64,000 nucleotides of DNA, taken from Stercorarius parasiticus. Its lineage: Eukaryota; Chordata; Aves; Charadriiformes; Stercorariidae. The translations under genes were made by a program, and so were the position numbers. The notes under the pieces were generated by a model, which was not told where the DNA came from, searched no databases, and saw only the letters and a list, made by a program, of their open reading frames with translations. Where the stretch lies: assembly GCA_013396915.1 (NCBI GenBank), contig VWZL01002017.1, forward strand, positions 1 through 64,000, in the 5' to 3' direction. Below are positions 22,601 to 60,156 of the stretch, in pieces (position 1 is the first letter of the stretch; each line of letters starts with the position of its first letter).

Positions 22601-23675
22601 TATTTGTCTGCCAAAATACCCTTCTAATTAACTGCTCAATTACGCTCAATAATGGGCTATTGCCCTGCTTGGGTCACTCATCTTCCAGGTGTTTCTTCAT
22701 GAGTCCCAGGATTTGCCTGAAGTCAAGAGAATAGTCACATTGCATTGTGCAGTCCACTTTCTCTGAGATGACTGTTAGCATTAACTTTCCGTTCAGTAGG
22801 AGAGCACACCTGCTATAGGCCTTTTGTCATGCAGTCACCTCTGCAGCCTGTCAGATGGCTTGTTTACTCACTGTTACGTTGGAACTGTGTTAGGACCATT
22901 TTCATATCCTTTGGGTCTTCCTTTTGCACAAAGAGCCTGCGGGAGTTTGCTGTTATGGTGACTCTTAACACCTATGAACACCTGTTTCTCTTGGGACTAC
23001 TACTGCTACAGTACAGTACTGCTAAAGTAGCAGCTGCATCTTGTAGGACAATTTCCTCATTATTTCCATTTAAACTGCTGTACTATCTATAAGTCACAGT
23101 AAAGTATAAAAGTCATACTGAGGTGGGTGCTTTACAAATGCAAGGAAAAGACAGTCTATTGTCCAAGAGCTAAATGTTTAAATTAATTAAACATAGAAAT
23201 TATAGGGGTCATAGAAATCTGGTTTTTTCAGAGTATTAAGTTAAACTTCCTGTGGAGGACAATTCCCTGAATCAAAACAGCTTGTTTTAATCCATCCTTC
23301 CTGTTGATATGAATACTGAGTGGAGTCTCTGCAGAAGTGGGCACAGAATACCACTCTGTTGCTGCTGAAGAGCTAAAGAACATAATTTACATTTCTAAAT
23401 GTGCTAAGAAGATGTGACATCTAGTGCTTCACTATAAAAAAAGTGGGAGATAGAGAAGGAGGAAAGTGAAGCTGCTGCGTTTGCTTTCTCATTTTTATAC
23501 AGAAGTAAACCCAGTAATGCTATCCATGAATTATTCCTGATTTATGCTGATGTTAAGTGAAAGGATTCAGATTCTTCAGTGAATTAATTTGTTCTTTTAG
23601 CTCCAGGATAATCTAAAATTCAAAAATCTATTATAACATCAAGAATAAGCCACTCTCCACCATTACAGTCTCCAC
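19665..23675. other. Intergenic region between the unknown candidate and DYRK4
   Basis: Holds the minus-strand CR1 fragment at 20850-21060. Otherwise no coding exon, RNA gene or recognisable repeat was found. Confidence 0.55.
20850..21060 (-). mobile_element. CR1 LINE 3' fragment
   Basis: Starts TCATAGAATCATAGAA and continues TTGGGTTGGAAGGGACCTTG, the reverse complement of the CR1 3' end. The 3' UTR and end of ORF2 are recognisable to about 21060. 5'-truncated, and the only clear CR1 copy in the window in minus orientation. Confidence 0.92.
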
Positions 23676-23681
23676 TTTATT
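23676..23681 (-). terminator. Candidate DYRK4 poly(A) signal
   Basis: AATAAA on the minus strand 234 nt past the stop codon; the first perfect hexamer I see downstream. Position and motif only. Confidence 0.4.
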
Positions 23682-23914
23682 GCTGCTGGTGGTGAAGGAT
23701 CTCTGATCACAAGAAGGATGTAGATGAGGAAAAAGAATGAATTTGAAATTCTGTTTTGGTTGCCTGGACTATTTCAGGGTAAAATGAACATTAAATATAC
23801 CTACAATGAGCACAGCCCATGTACAGACAGATACAGCTTATATTCCTGAGTACAAAAAATACCTACAAAATATACCAAGTATGCAACTGAAGCAATCATC
23901 ATTTGTACTGTGTA

Positions 23915-46929
<23,015 letters not shown>

Positions 46930-47290
46930 CTGCAAACATGAAATGATGCTTTAATAAAAATGATTCTGGAAAAAGTACTGAAATCTCTGCACGGTTTCTG
47001 TGTTTGTTTCCTTTGTGGCAACGCCTGTGCCAACACAGTGTATGAGAGAGGACCACAAAAGCTGCTGAAAATGTGCTACGCTCTAGCAATTCCTCTCCCA
47101 GTCGAACAGCTGTTTTGTGGGCAGGTGCAGAGACAGCTTGCTTTGCCTATTATGCCTCTCAGCATGCTTGATATGCCCATGCGGTCAGCCGAGGGGAAGG
47201 GGGGCGGGGGGCAGGTGTTTGCCATCCCTAAATATATGTTCAAAAGCAAACAGCGAGCCTGCTTGGAAGGACAGCTTTAAACTACCTCAC

Positions 47291-47314
47291 AAGGTAGATT
47301 GTGAGCCCATCCAT
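47291..47314 (-). CDS. Candidate first coding exon of DYRK4 (MDGLTIYL)
   Basis: ATG at 47312-47314 in a good context (AACAATGG), eight codons, then CTT|GTGAGG. Phase 0 matches the next secure exon 362 bp away. A GC-box-like GGGGCGGGGG lies at 47201-47210, inside the would-be intron. The exon is tiny and its donor lacks G at -1, so chance is quite possible. Confidence 0.25.
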
Positions 47315-48473
47315 TGTTAACAGCGGCATTAAACTGATTCAACTTGTGGTGCAGATTTTATAAAAACACAAATCAGTATTTAAATTTGCTGAGCAAGAGA
47401 AAACAATACAATGGACAGATAATATTAGCAACAAACAAAAAAAAAAGGAACACGGGGAAAGTGCTAAGCAGCTCTTCATTTTTAAGATTCTACTAGTACT
47501 TTCAGCAGATTTTTTTATAAAGATGAACACGATAAGTAGCACTGTACATTTCTGTCCAATAGCAGACTGTAGTGAATTGCAGAAATCTTTACTATAATTT
47601 AGACACTGAAAATTCTGTGGCTACAGCAGCTTGGAGCTCTACTCTATAGGCTGGAGTGAACCCCATTGGTTTTAGTCAAATGTGCAACCTTGACCCTGGG
47701 CTCTGAGACACAATGTCATTCCACTCATAGTCAAAAAAATCATCTTTATCCAAGTAGATAAATCAGTTCCACTATAGAAGTTTTTAAGTGGTTGAACAGC
47801 AATATTTTCTCTAGAAGCAGAGGAATTTGGAGGCATGAGTGTGGAACTTTAATTTGGAGTATCAAAATAACAAATTTGCAAACAAAATTATCTTATGGAT
47901 GTGAGCTGCACATTAAAAAATACTTAAATAAAGCAGCATGGTATTCTTCTTGATCTGTTTTGCAGCCAGGGCTTCCATGGCCTATACCTGTCACAAAGTC
48001 TTAAACGGGCAGAGCACCTGTAGATGATAAAGCCATTGCTCTTTAAAATGACTTTTAGCCTATTCAGTGCTAGCAGCAGTGCCAGGGGATCACTTTTTAA
48101 AGGCCTTTGTCATGGAATTCAGTTAGTCCACGTGAAAATATGTCTGCATACTGGTGGAGTATGCCTAATGTGTTTTGTACTGGCTTGTGCCATAAAACAT
48201 CTGCCATGATGCAGCCTCGCCATGCTGAAAGGGCCTCTCTCTGAGCCTGAAAGCAGAAAGGACAACTTTGCTGCATCTGTGCCAATACATCACATACATG
48301 CAGGAGCTGTAGTGGGTGATGGATGCTTGTGCACAAACTAATCCACACACATACAGTGTGGATTATATATCCAGGGCAATATATGCAGGGCATATTCGCG
48401 TTGCTACAAAGGTGGGGATCAAGCTGAAGATTCATGTGCAATGGGTCTAACACATCCTGCTCTGTAAGTATGG

Positions 48474-48520
48474 GAGAGGTGCTCAGAGAGGCTGTGGAAT
48501 CTCCTTTTCCAAACTAAATA
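48474..48520 (+). mobile_element. Short CR1 relic
   Basis: GCTCAGAGAGGCTGTGGAAT followed by CTCC and TTTCCAAACTAAAT, like the end of CR1 ORF2 joined to the 3' UTR by an internal deletion. Confidence 0.45.
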
Positions 48521-51500
48521 TGGAGAGAAAACTCTATGTACAGACCTACCTGATCACATAAAGGATTTACTGCCCTCTGACATGCAGGTTCAACTGTCTC
48601 ACCGTCAACCATAAAGACACTACTAAAGCTGGGCATGCCAGCTAGAAACTGCCCTTTGGACAATTGTGCTGTTAGTATCCATGGCAGGTGTTCTCTCTTT
48701 CTTTTCATTTGAAAAGTCAGGGGAGAAAATCCCACAAAGCTTAAAGGGTAAACTTCCTACTCCGAACAAACTGAGAACAGCAGCTCGGGGTTTAGCCTTA
48801 TTATGCTAATGGGGTACAGTCTGAGAGGAAAAGTCATGGATATCTGTGGCGCAGAGGAGAATATTAGGAAAGGGGAAGCTACTAAGACTTGTCTTTGCAG
48901 GACATAGTAATTCCCACCTTTGGAACTGGAGATCAGCTGACCAGGGGTAAGGGATTATGTGCTGTAAATCCAAAACATCCCCAGAGCCACCATAACAAGA
49001 AAGAACCACTGGATTATTGTGTCCTACATATGAATGTCCTAGAGCACAATATACTTTTCCCAGTGCATCCAATGTCCTTGGGCTCACTATCCTCCAGTGT
49101 GAATTTACATAGATGATCTATGGAAAATCCAGTGCCGGAATATTTTTGCAGACAAACACTTCACATGCAAACTACATATCCTGCATCTCAAGGGCGAATC
49201 ACATTTGTTATGAAGATGAGTCTGGGATCCACAGTCATAACTCTACTAGATATATCAACCCAGGTCTTCGTAAGAATATTAATTTTAGTGCATGTTATAG
49301 TTTTCCCCACACCTCATCCATACTTTACTCCCAGCTAGCTTTATTTTTCAGTTTCTGGAGTTGATGAAAACATTGCACTTCATTTAGAGACAGTTTCTTA
49401 ACCACTTTGTGCTTTTCTAACTACAAGTCAATGTAAAGACAGGATTTTAGAGAGAAACGGCTATCTCCGAAAACCAGAGAAACAGTGGACTTCACATACC
49501 TGTACAGACTGCAGACTCTTCACTCCAAAATGGCATTTTATTTCTTAGTAATACTTTTTTTTTTTACTAAATATAAAGTTCAAAATATATTGTATTCACT
49601 AATAGAGCATGAACGATTCACAAAATATCTTTAAAACTCAGCAAGAGCTAAGGAAGCAGGTGAGCGAGCACCAAAATATGCTGCCAGAATTTGGAATCCA
49701 CCTAATTTCCATTCACTGGGGAAAGATTGGTAAGATTTTGAGATGGACATTTCTCCTTTGACACTGCAAAAGCAAAATCAGTCCACCAGCCCATGGCTGT
49801 GCCCTTTTTAAATCATGGGTATTTGTGATTCTCTTTGTCTCTTTTTCTCAAAACCTGCTTACTAAGAGTTTACAGTTCTTCATCACTCTTCGAGCAACTC
49901 ATTCCAAACACCTTAAAATCAATAACTGATCAACCCTCGTAACATTCCCCAAAAAAGGTAAATAGCATAATCTTTTTACCAGTAGAAAAACTGATCTGTG
50001 CCTACAACAGTCCTGCCAGTAGCTGAATGGGGAGCAGGTGGATTATCAGTTAGTCCACAACAGGGACTTATATGATGGTCTTGATCCAGATGCCCCATCA
50101 CCTGCTGCTCTAACAAAATCCTGCACATCTGGTACGGGATCTACACTTGAGCTGTTGAGACTGGTTTAGTTCTGGCAGGTGCACTCTAAAGAAAAACTGC
50201 AGCAACTGTTACTATTTCACTCCATTTCACTCCTAGCTGTCCTATAGCACTTGGCCGGTCCTACAACTCCAACATCACACTTCAATCCCAAACTATCATC
50301 TCCTGCTATTCCAGCCTTTCAAATCATTTATTACTGGCCATTACCTTGCTAATTCCAATTATCGCTCAAGAAACAGAACAATATCCTCATTCACTACCTA
50401 GTCTGCAGTCATAAGGATGTTTAGGTACAGAGCATACAGCATTCTGCAAAATCAGAAATTGTGACACGTTCGTAATTCCCAAAAGGTCAGGTCATTTTTT
50501 TTCAGTACCCAGTTGACCACAGAAACAGAAAAGTATTAGAATTATAGAAATTATAAAATACACAACTATATAAAATACAGACTCCATTGTCTCCTCATTT
50601 AAATGGGCACTTCTTCTCTCTGCCCTCTATCAAAAATGAATAAAGTCTGTAGAATACAGAGAGAGAATGCAATGTAGGTGTTAAAGCATGCAATATATTA
50701 AAAAGCCACAGAAAATGCAGTCTCACTCACTCAAAATACAGTAGGAACATAAACATTTTCCCCACCTTGTCAACTATTTCTGTCAGCATAACGGCAAGAG
50801 TCGTTAACTGCAGGACGGAGGTTGTTTATTCCATTCAGTGAATGCATTTCAGAAAGCCCACCTTCATCTAGTCAGAGCATAGCAGGATCAGTTTCATACA
50901 CAGTACCCTGATCAGAAGAAAATGGATAACCCTCTGCTTGGCTTCAGATTTAAATTTTTATCCCGGAAATATGCCAGTGACTATTAGCTGCTCTAGTATT
51001 CTTTTGGTGGCCATCTGTTCCCTTTCTCAGCCTCCTTCTAGCCAAATATAATTTTCCATATTTATCATGGCAAGTCGGTAATAAGAAAGACAAATATAAC
51101 AGGATTGGCTGTTCTCCTTGCCGTCTCAGTCTGTTCTTTCTCACTGAGCTCATGTGCTTGTGAAACCAAAAAACACTTGAACTTGTCTTTTTTCAAAATT
51201 TGTCCCAGCGACCTTGCTATACAGTGAGTAAAATCTATTCACCAAGACTGCCAGACTGGAAAATGAAAATAAATTAATACCTCAAGGGTTGCTTTCTCAT
51301 TGGATATTATGTGTCATTCACTGAGGACCAAACTGTGGCACCTTGGTCTGTGGTTCTTGTTGGCATCAGTGCAGAGCTGTTGTGCCCAGTGAGATAATGA
51401 GGCTCTCATTTTGGTGTGGATAGTGAGACAGAGCTTAGCTGCCATCCTGTCTTTCCCTTTCCTCTTTTGGGTGTTGTGCATGTGTGACGGAGCACTGATG

Positions 51501-54500
51501 GAGGCGTCCCTATCCCCCCACCATCTTAGGGGGATATCTAAAAATGAAAATACAATGTGCTCTCCTCCTTCATATAGCCAAGGAATGGCATGTTCCCTGC
51601 TGGTCTTAAATCTGTCGACAACACAGAGTGGTTCTCCTTTCACGCAGAAACCACGGTTTTCAAAGAAGAAATACATGCTCACCCACAGAAGCTGTTCTAG
51701 AAGGCTGCCACTTTTACTGATGCTCCTGGAATGGGCACCGCTTTTCACAGAGTGGTCAAAGGACAAACAGCTATTCTTTTTGCATGGTGGTCCATGCAAT
51801 GCCCTTGCCTAATATAATTGCTGAGGTGCAGCATCCTACAAGGCACATCACTCTCATTTCCATCACTCCCACTTTTCCATTCTCCCAAGCTTGGCAACTC
51901 TCTAGTCAACAAATCCTCCCCAGTATTACACCTCACATACAAGAGAAACTTCTCATTCTCTAACCAAATAATCACACTGACTGTCATGCCAGCAGAACCG
52001 GTTCAGCCCTGGGAATGCATGGAGTTGCCATGCGCTGGAATACAAACTGAACAGCACAAACACACATCACTTGTACCTAAGTTAAATCACTCCCACACAA
52101 ACATATACAAACAAGCATGTGCGAGCACATACAGCTAGTTACACTCCAACTCTTCTATCCCACAGGTATAGTAAGCATTTCTGGGCAATTTTCACCAAGG
52201 CTTACAGGAAGGGATTTAACTAATGTAGCGTGTGACATATATTCTAACTGTGAAAATATAGGTTTGTGACACTGGAAATTATCAGCGCAGTCCACTGTTG
52301 ATATCATGTTTATGTACTACACAGATCAGGAAGTACTGCGATCACTACTGCCGCTTGCTAATAGCACTCAATGTTCTTCTTTTGACCAGCTGTGCTGGGT
52401 ATATGAGGTGGGGTATGTGGTGGAAAGCTGCACACTGCATTCCCTCTGGCTTGTTGTAGCGCAGCCATTCTTTTAATGAGATTTATAATACAGCTTTACG
52501 TAGCTCCACAACCCTCTGGGCTATACTTTTCCATCTCAGGTTTTGACTCCTGTTGAGAAACTATTCATATTCCCAAGACAGCCTACATAGAAAGGAGTGA
52601 AGGACAGATCTGACCATGCATTCAACTGTCCCCCATTAAGAAGAATGTCCTCTATTTTTTTTTTTATTTCTGTTCTTTGTAATGCTTTCTATTCTCATTT
52701 TATTTTATTACATTCTTGAAAGCATATTCAAATTTGGTGTGCTAAGTCATGCAGGAGTAAAAACGATCTTTAGGATGATTCTTTTCTCATACCTGAAGAG
52801 GAGCAATGAATTTTTGACAACGCAAGAAACTGTATAAAGTTTTTTCCTACATTTCTCAACAATACTCTCAGAGAAAAATAAACCTTCCAGGATTACTACT
52901 AAGTCTCAGTCATTATACACTGAAGTAAAAAGCAGTGCATAAAATGTTTCAGCCATAAATTACAAAGTAGTTTTGTTAAATTTGAAGGAAATTATTTACG
53001 GTCATTGTCACTCATTTTTTAAAAAATACACATTTCTGAAAGATGTTTAATTAAAGGAGCTAAGTGCAATGGTGGGTAAGTTCCTTGTGGATGCAATCAC
53101 TGGCTGTGGTCATCACATAGACAAAACCTTAACTACAAATTTATTAAGTTTGGTAACATCTCTGTGAAGTAGAATAGTATTAGAGGTAAAGGACATTAAA
53201 GAACTTCTCCTGGAAAGGAACAGGCATTCTGGAGTGAGAAGAGGATTCATTCCATCTTAACCTAAATGTTCAATTTAAACAAATTTCCCTGAGAAGGAGT
53301 CTATGCAAATAATGTAGACTAGCTATCCAGAATTTTTATATCCCTAAAATTAATTAGATTAATTCTACTTTACTGTGCTCCTCCTGCATCGCAATGCACC
53401 TTGCAGAGTGCTTCCTCTAATGCAAAATGTATACCAAACGCAAAATTTGACTTGAAAACATTTTACTCCCCCTACACAGTTACCCCTCTCATTTGAGTGA
53501 GGATGAAAGATACAGAGGAACAATGAAGTGAACACTTTGTCTCCAGCCCTGTGCTGTGCCATACATACAGGCTTGGCCAGTGCCATAGAGAAAGTCAAAT
53601 ACAAAGGTGAATACCAAAAGTCCCTAAAGAATTATGTGAGTGGAGTTGCCGGAAAACTTCTTAAATCACTCCTGTTCTATTTGCTGTAATAAACCACATG
53701 AACTATGTCAATAAGACTGTTGCAAAATCAGTGCAAAAGGAATGGGTGATTTAAGGTTTTGCATACATTTACTTGGGCAAAGATCCCACCAGATGTACCA
53801 ACTAGTCCAAGTCTGCTGGAAATGCAAACGCCAGTCACACAGTTTCTGACTTCTTTAGAATGTGTCCTCCACAGAAGAGTGCAAAAGGTTGAGATACGGT
53901 GAAGTCAAGTTTCTAACATTTAAATTATTTGCTATGAAGTTGGCTCTTTAGTTTATTAACAATTCCTATCATGGTTAGGATCTGCTCTTGCTCCTAGTAA
54001 ACAAGAAAAACAAATTAATAATGCTGTTCAGTTCTAAAAGGGCTAGATAAGAATCACGAATGCAGTTTTACATAGGAGGAAATTAAGGCATTGCCTAGCT
54101 AAAGACATAATTATCATAACCTTGGGACATAATTCCTAATGTCTGAGCAGGGGTTCATGATTGAACTCAAACAGAATTTGGGTACATGGGGATTTTCCAA
54201 AGAGCTGTTTGACTGTACGAAGCCATCAGGACCCTAGCAACATCATCATTTCTAGGAAACAGACTGGGCAAACAAAGGACATAGCCTAGAAATCAGTACT
54301 GAAACTGTTTTTTTTAAAGCATCAATCTGTTCTTAGGACTATTCCAAGAACAGAAAATATGGTTATTCCTGGACTCACAAACTGAAGAGGAATCACATGA
54401 GAAACAGGAGTTGGACATGGACCAGATAAGCTGATTTAAATAGAGTGGGGTGCACAGATGAAATGTAGCTCTAGGTATGTTGAAAAGTCATAGGCAAAAA

Positions 54501-57500
54501 AAAGATGACAGGCAAATAAGATCATTATCATGATGGAAAAGAATTTTTAAATTTCCTATCAAGCCCTGAAAGCCTTGCAAGGTCTTCCTTTCTTGAAAGA
54601 GCTCCAGCTGTTTCTGCCAACCTGCAGGTCAAACTTGGGAAACATCTGTGTCACCCCTGTGATGAATGGAAGTGGAAGCTGGAATGGCTAACCCAGAAGA
54701 ATCAAGGCCTCTCTGTCATTGTATGGTTCATAACTACACTTACTAAATATCTTCCCAAATACTACTGACTTCAGATACTCACTTATACATTCAGATGGCT
54801 TCCTAAATAGTGCCATCCGGGAAGGAAAACCAGGGGCATCATTTCACAACTTCATTGTGAAGCTGTTGTACAAGTATAAAATCAGTATCACATCAATGAA
54901 TGAACCCTCACATTGATGTTCCTGTAGAAGGTCGGTTTAAACAAAATGATCAAATGTTAGGTTTAAATTTAGAAACACAAATTTTTTAAAAGGCAGAACT
55001 TTTGATTTCAGATTACTATAACTCACTGAGATTTCTATAGAGTATCTTTTTTCTCTAAAATAAAACATAGACTGGCTGCCTGCAATATACTTATATTTTT
55101 AATAAACTAAAAAGCCTCTCACATAAACCCAAACGTCAATCTGAAACCTTTTGTAGAACCCCAGGTACCCTGGGATTCTACAAACTAATCCTTTGCTCAC
55201 CATTTATGCAGCAACCTATATGATACTCCTGTAACTTAAAAATGTTAACAGTTCTTAACTTTGCAGCATTAGTAATGTTAATGTTTTCATTAAAAATTGT
55301 AATCTTAATTCCTCTTCTGCAAACAAATTTAAGTAATGATTAATGCAATAAAAATGTCTTATGGAATTGATGGTACAACTAATCAAACTGTCTTCTTTCT
55401 GTTTTCTAATAGTTATTTTCCATTCCTCACAATAGGTATATCATCAAACAATAAAAACAAATGCCAACCACTATTACCTTAGGCTGGATTCTTCTATTTC
55501 TTCTCATTCGTAAACAAGAGTTATTGAAGAAGCTGAAATCACAGCAGCTCTCGCTGCTGCTTTCTTTCCCCATAATGACAAAGCTCCATGTTTTAAGTCT
55601 GACTCCATTAAATTGTTCTCCTTGCAATTTAAACCTGACGCTACTGTTCATCTAATCCAACCCAGCCACATAGGTGCTCTTCTATGAATAACAGCATGGG
55701 CTGGTTGATGATTTTTATGGGTGAGCTGGCTGGAATCAAATCACTTTTTGGTTTACCACAGTTCTACAGCATCGACACAAACCAAATAATATCAAACCGA
55801 ACTGCGAATAGTAGCATATTTGCTGACGTACTATGAAATCTTTGAGGATTTAGCGCAAGCACAACAGGTTCATCAATTAGGCTCAGCATGACTGCAAAAC
55901 CATCCCTTGAGGCACCACAAGGTGCATCATTTGCTTTCCTTTCTTCTTTTTTTTTTTCTTTTTCAAAGACACAGCCATAGCTTTAGCTCTCCTGCTATAA
56001 ACGTGAACTGTTTAATGAAGGTAATTCAAAGGTAATTCAGAGTTTTAGTGAGAATCTGAAGAGTGCCTCCAAGAATTTCACTCACAGCTTCCTCTCAGCC
56101 CTCAAAACTACTCACAGTCTTGGAATGAATGTTTCTAGGTAGCCCTGTCTCTGCTTAAATTTTAATCTCTATGCACCCTGACAGCCTTTTAGATATTCCA
56201 TCAGCAAAACAAATGCTTGCAGAAGGAGCAGCTTTAGCTTGGAATATTGAGGGAACAGACTTCAGTGAACTTTTATTCAGCATGCTGTAATCTGTTTTTG
56301 TAATCCTGACAGGCTCCACGGGGGAATAGCTAACACTATTTTCTTTACTTTTCTGCTGAGAACGATAAAGCAATTCATGTTTCATAAAGAGCAGAAAAAA
56401 TGCAGACAAAATTTTTGTCAATGTGAAAGAAAGATTTAAAAAAGCAGAAGAGCAACACAAGCCTTATGACAATAAAGCCATAGTGGGTTTGTAATAAAAA
56501 AGAGAAATCTTCAAATCTGCTTTTAGAAAAGACTGAAATTAATACCAGTTAAATTTCTTATATTTTTAATGTTAAAAAATAATTTTACAAACACTAATAT
56601 TATTTGATTCTTGTTTCAAAATGTTTTCCTGCTAAAAAGATTCATGACCAGAGAGACATTGAAATTATATTCTCTCCTTATTCAATTTTTACTTCCTTTG
56701 GAAATTTAAAAAAAAATGGGAGGGAAGGAAAGAGAAGGATGAGAAAAAAGACAATTGGATGAGAAAAACATAAATGCCAAGAGGTCAAAACCCCAAACTG
56801 TTTTAACGTAAAAAAAAAAAAAAACAAAACAAAGAAACAAACTATAAAATCTGAAGACTGTAACTTGTGTTACAAAACAAATAGAATCTCAAAACTTGAG
56901 AAAGATTTCAGAGAATCAGCAAAGAGTTTGTTCCACATGGCAGGAGATACAGCAATAAAAACAATACAGCAATAAAATAATAAATGGAAGGACTTGCACT
57001 GTAAAGTCTATAATGAACAAATTCTGCCTTTGCCTTTATATCCTGCTCCAATTCACATCAGTGGAGTGTTCTTCTGTTTCCGGGATTCAAATTTAGAGCT
57101 TGAAAGGAGACAAGGAAAGTGATGGAAAATGGAGAACCTGTATGAAATCAAGTAAGTTTTTTGAGAACTCTAGAGGAAGATGGATCATTCCCCAGATCCC
57201 GAATCACAGTCACTATGAACTGAGCAGGTCAACAAGAGAAATGTGAGCTTTCATTCAAGAATTGAGAAGCCTGCCATGACTACCCTAATTTTCACAAAAC
57301 CAATACTAATGACCATGATGATCTAAAGGTGCCAAATAATTCTGATCATTTTAGTGTAGGTCACAATACATGCCAAATTAATTTGGAGGTGTCAGGAGGG
57401 GGCGAACTGACTCTGGTTTCAGCTACTTGGAGAAGTTAAATTGATTTGGGAGGAGAGGAGAGACAACTAAATGAATCTGTACCAGCTCCTTTTAGAGCTC

Positions 57501-58277
57501 AACAAGTGTGGTGCACGGCAGTGACTTGACATCAGTATACTGCTAGAGCAAATATAATTGACATTTGGAAAATAACAGTAAGAGGTGCCGAACCTGAGTG
57601 TAAATTTAACTTGTATCTCCTGCAAGGGCATAATTTGATCTGCATTTGTGGAAAAATGAGTGGGTATTCACTGCAAATGGGAGTTTGAGCAGGGCACACT
57701 CTAGATCCCAGCGAGGATCTCCCAACCAGGCACGTCCCAGACCCGTGAGAGTTGAACCACCTTCCTGGAAATCAAAATTCACAGTGCTCTCTACCATTGC
57801 AGCATCTACTTCGGTGATTAAACATTTGCCCACCTTACAGCAGATATCTCCTCACTCTCTGCTGAATAGACCTCAGGCATCACCAAGCAACAATGCTACT
57901 GACATGTGTCTTCCCATACTTTTTCCATTTACATTACACTAGTATTTCCATGTCGGTCTTGCAAATAATTTACTGCTGCATTTCCCTAGAAGTTTCTAGA
58001 GAGAACTGCTCCTTATCATAGGCCACGTCTCTTCTGTCATCAGAGTGAATCACTTCACTTCTTTATACAGAGTGCTCAAGTAAAATAAAATAATTGGTTT
58101 ATAAAACCACCCACATAACAATTCAAGACCCTCCTCTATGCTTCCACACTGCTTCAGTACACCTCTGATTCTTGCAGCTACCTGTACGAAGCAGAACTCT
58201 TTGCTATACACAAGCTTAAATAAAAAAATTACAAAGCAAATTAATGAATACTAGTCAATATAGATGTAATGAATTAC

Positions 58278-58362
58278 CTTTGTTTGCTGCCCGGGTTTGG
58301 GGTTTCTTGAGGCGTTTTTATTTGATGAATCTTTTTGGTTAATGTCTTTATACACTATTTGA
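58278..58362 (-). CDS. Candidate upstream coding exon (DYRK4 5' or another gene)
   Basis: 85 nt between CTCCAG and CAAAG|GTAATT, phase 2 to 0, encoding QIVYKDINQKDSSNKNASRN then PKPGQQTK. It is hydrophilic and Lys/Asn/Gln-rich. The outgoing phase fits the first secure DYRK4 exon at 46929 and also an open block at 56.2 kb. No homology recognised. Confidence 0.3.
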
Positions 58363-60156
58363 CTGGAGTTATCAGTCAGGTGTCAGGACAACTTTGTGCT
58401 GTTAATGATACTTAACACTGCTGGGTAGGGACTGACCCACAGAATGCGGTTTCATGTAAAGGTGACACCAGTGGTCATAGCCAATGGGGAGGTAGAGGAG
58501 GAGGAGGAAGAAGAAAAGATCACAGCAGAACAATGAAGTGTTACAGCCAAGAGGCAATCATAGGCTTTTACAGCTAAATAGCAGTGGGTGATAGTAGGTA
58601 ACGTGAAGGATGTTGGAAGAAGGGACAATTTAAGGAAAAGACAAAACACTTTCAAAACTGGACAGTTCAATTCTGAATGCAAAATGCAAGTAAAGCAGAT
58701 AACTGAATACAAAAAAACCATGGGCACCTGTATATGCAGTCACCTGAAAATGTGAAGCGTCATAACTTTGTATGGCTCTTAAACTGAGAGAAACCTAGTC
58801 TCGGTCAAAAAAATAGAAAGCCACATTTTTTTCTGGGCAACTGCATCATGGTTGCCAGTGAACAATTTAACAGAAAAAATATATGGAAAATATAATCAGA
58901 ATGAGTGGATAAGTACAGGAACAAACTTTGGCTCTGCAGATGAACTGTATAATCATTATCAGAAAACAGAACCCAAATTAAAAAGAAAAAAAAAACCCAA
59001 ACAATGACAACAGGCAAAAAAAGAAGTAGGTCCATGACTTTCCAACATTTTGAATCAGGCCAATGAAAGAAATTGCTTCTCTCTCCAAATCTTACTTCAC
59101 TTACATCCTTAGTCATTACAATTGCAATTATATGGCTCCTACTCAAAAATAACGACAGACCTATCCATATATTTTTGATTACGAATAAAACCAGATCTAA
59201 TGATTAGGTGGAAGTATGTAAAGTCAGGATATAACTTCCCGGTACATCCCTCTGCCTACATTTTGCTTTTGACTAGCTCTGGGTGACTCCCTCTGGGTAT
59301 TTTGAATGGTTCTGCCTCCCTGCAAGGGCTATACGTGAAGCACATGGACCTTATTTAGGGAGGCTGGACGGTCTACTGCAGGTATCTACTTTTAGCTATT
59401 GCAAGATACCTATATTTGGCTATGAGGGTTCTAGTAGCCAAAAGACAATTTTGACAAATGCTGTAGGCAGTTAGGCACACCAGAAATGCAGGTGCATGCT
59501 GAGTGCAGTGGTTCACTGCTGCCCACTTCCTCCCACTCTCATCCAGTGCCTCATTTAGGAGCCCATGTCCACCTCCCCCTGCAGACCTGCAGCAGCACTG
59601 AGCCTCCATAGAGGCAGAGTGCTATGGCTGCAGCCAGAGGTACAGAGGTGCTGTAGTATGAGGAGAAAGGGGCACCAGGCATGAGAAGGGTCCGCACTGC
59701 CTCCCATACTACCAGCACTACCATTCCCACTGCAGCCTCCTCCGGGTGTTAACAGCTCCTGGCAGCGCTGCATGTGGCAAAGAGGCCAAGTAAGCAAGCC
59801 TGGCAGACCTCCTTGATTCACCTCTGATGTTGATGTGCACCACCGGCTGGCAACCACTGGTCTGGTGAGATACCTCTCAGTACCTGGACACCACGGGAAA
59901 CCCCTGGGATTCAGGCTGCAGGCTGCATTTCACGTGCTGTTATTAAACTGAGCAGTCAACTATGACTTGAATAACATGTGGTTAAGGCAACACCTCTGTG
60001 GGGGAGACTTGAGTTAATTAGCAGTCTGAGGCACTGATTCAGTAAGATATTTCAGCACACAGTCAATTTGAAGTATGCACCAGGTTCGATGAACTTCAAA
60101 GGTGAGTGCTTACAGTCTTTGCTAGATCCAAGTACTGACACAATCTCAGTACACGT

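Noticed and set aside
57606..57833. Minus-strand segment resembling a tRNA T-arm (GGTTCAACTC)
   Set aside because: No cloverleaf, anticodon stem or A/B box arrangement could be drawn around it.
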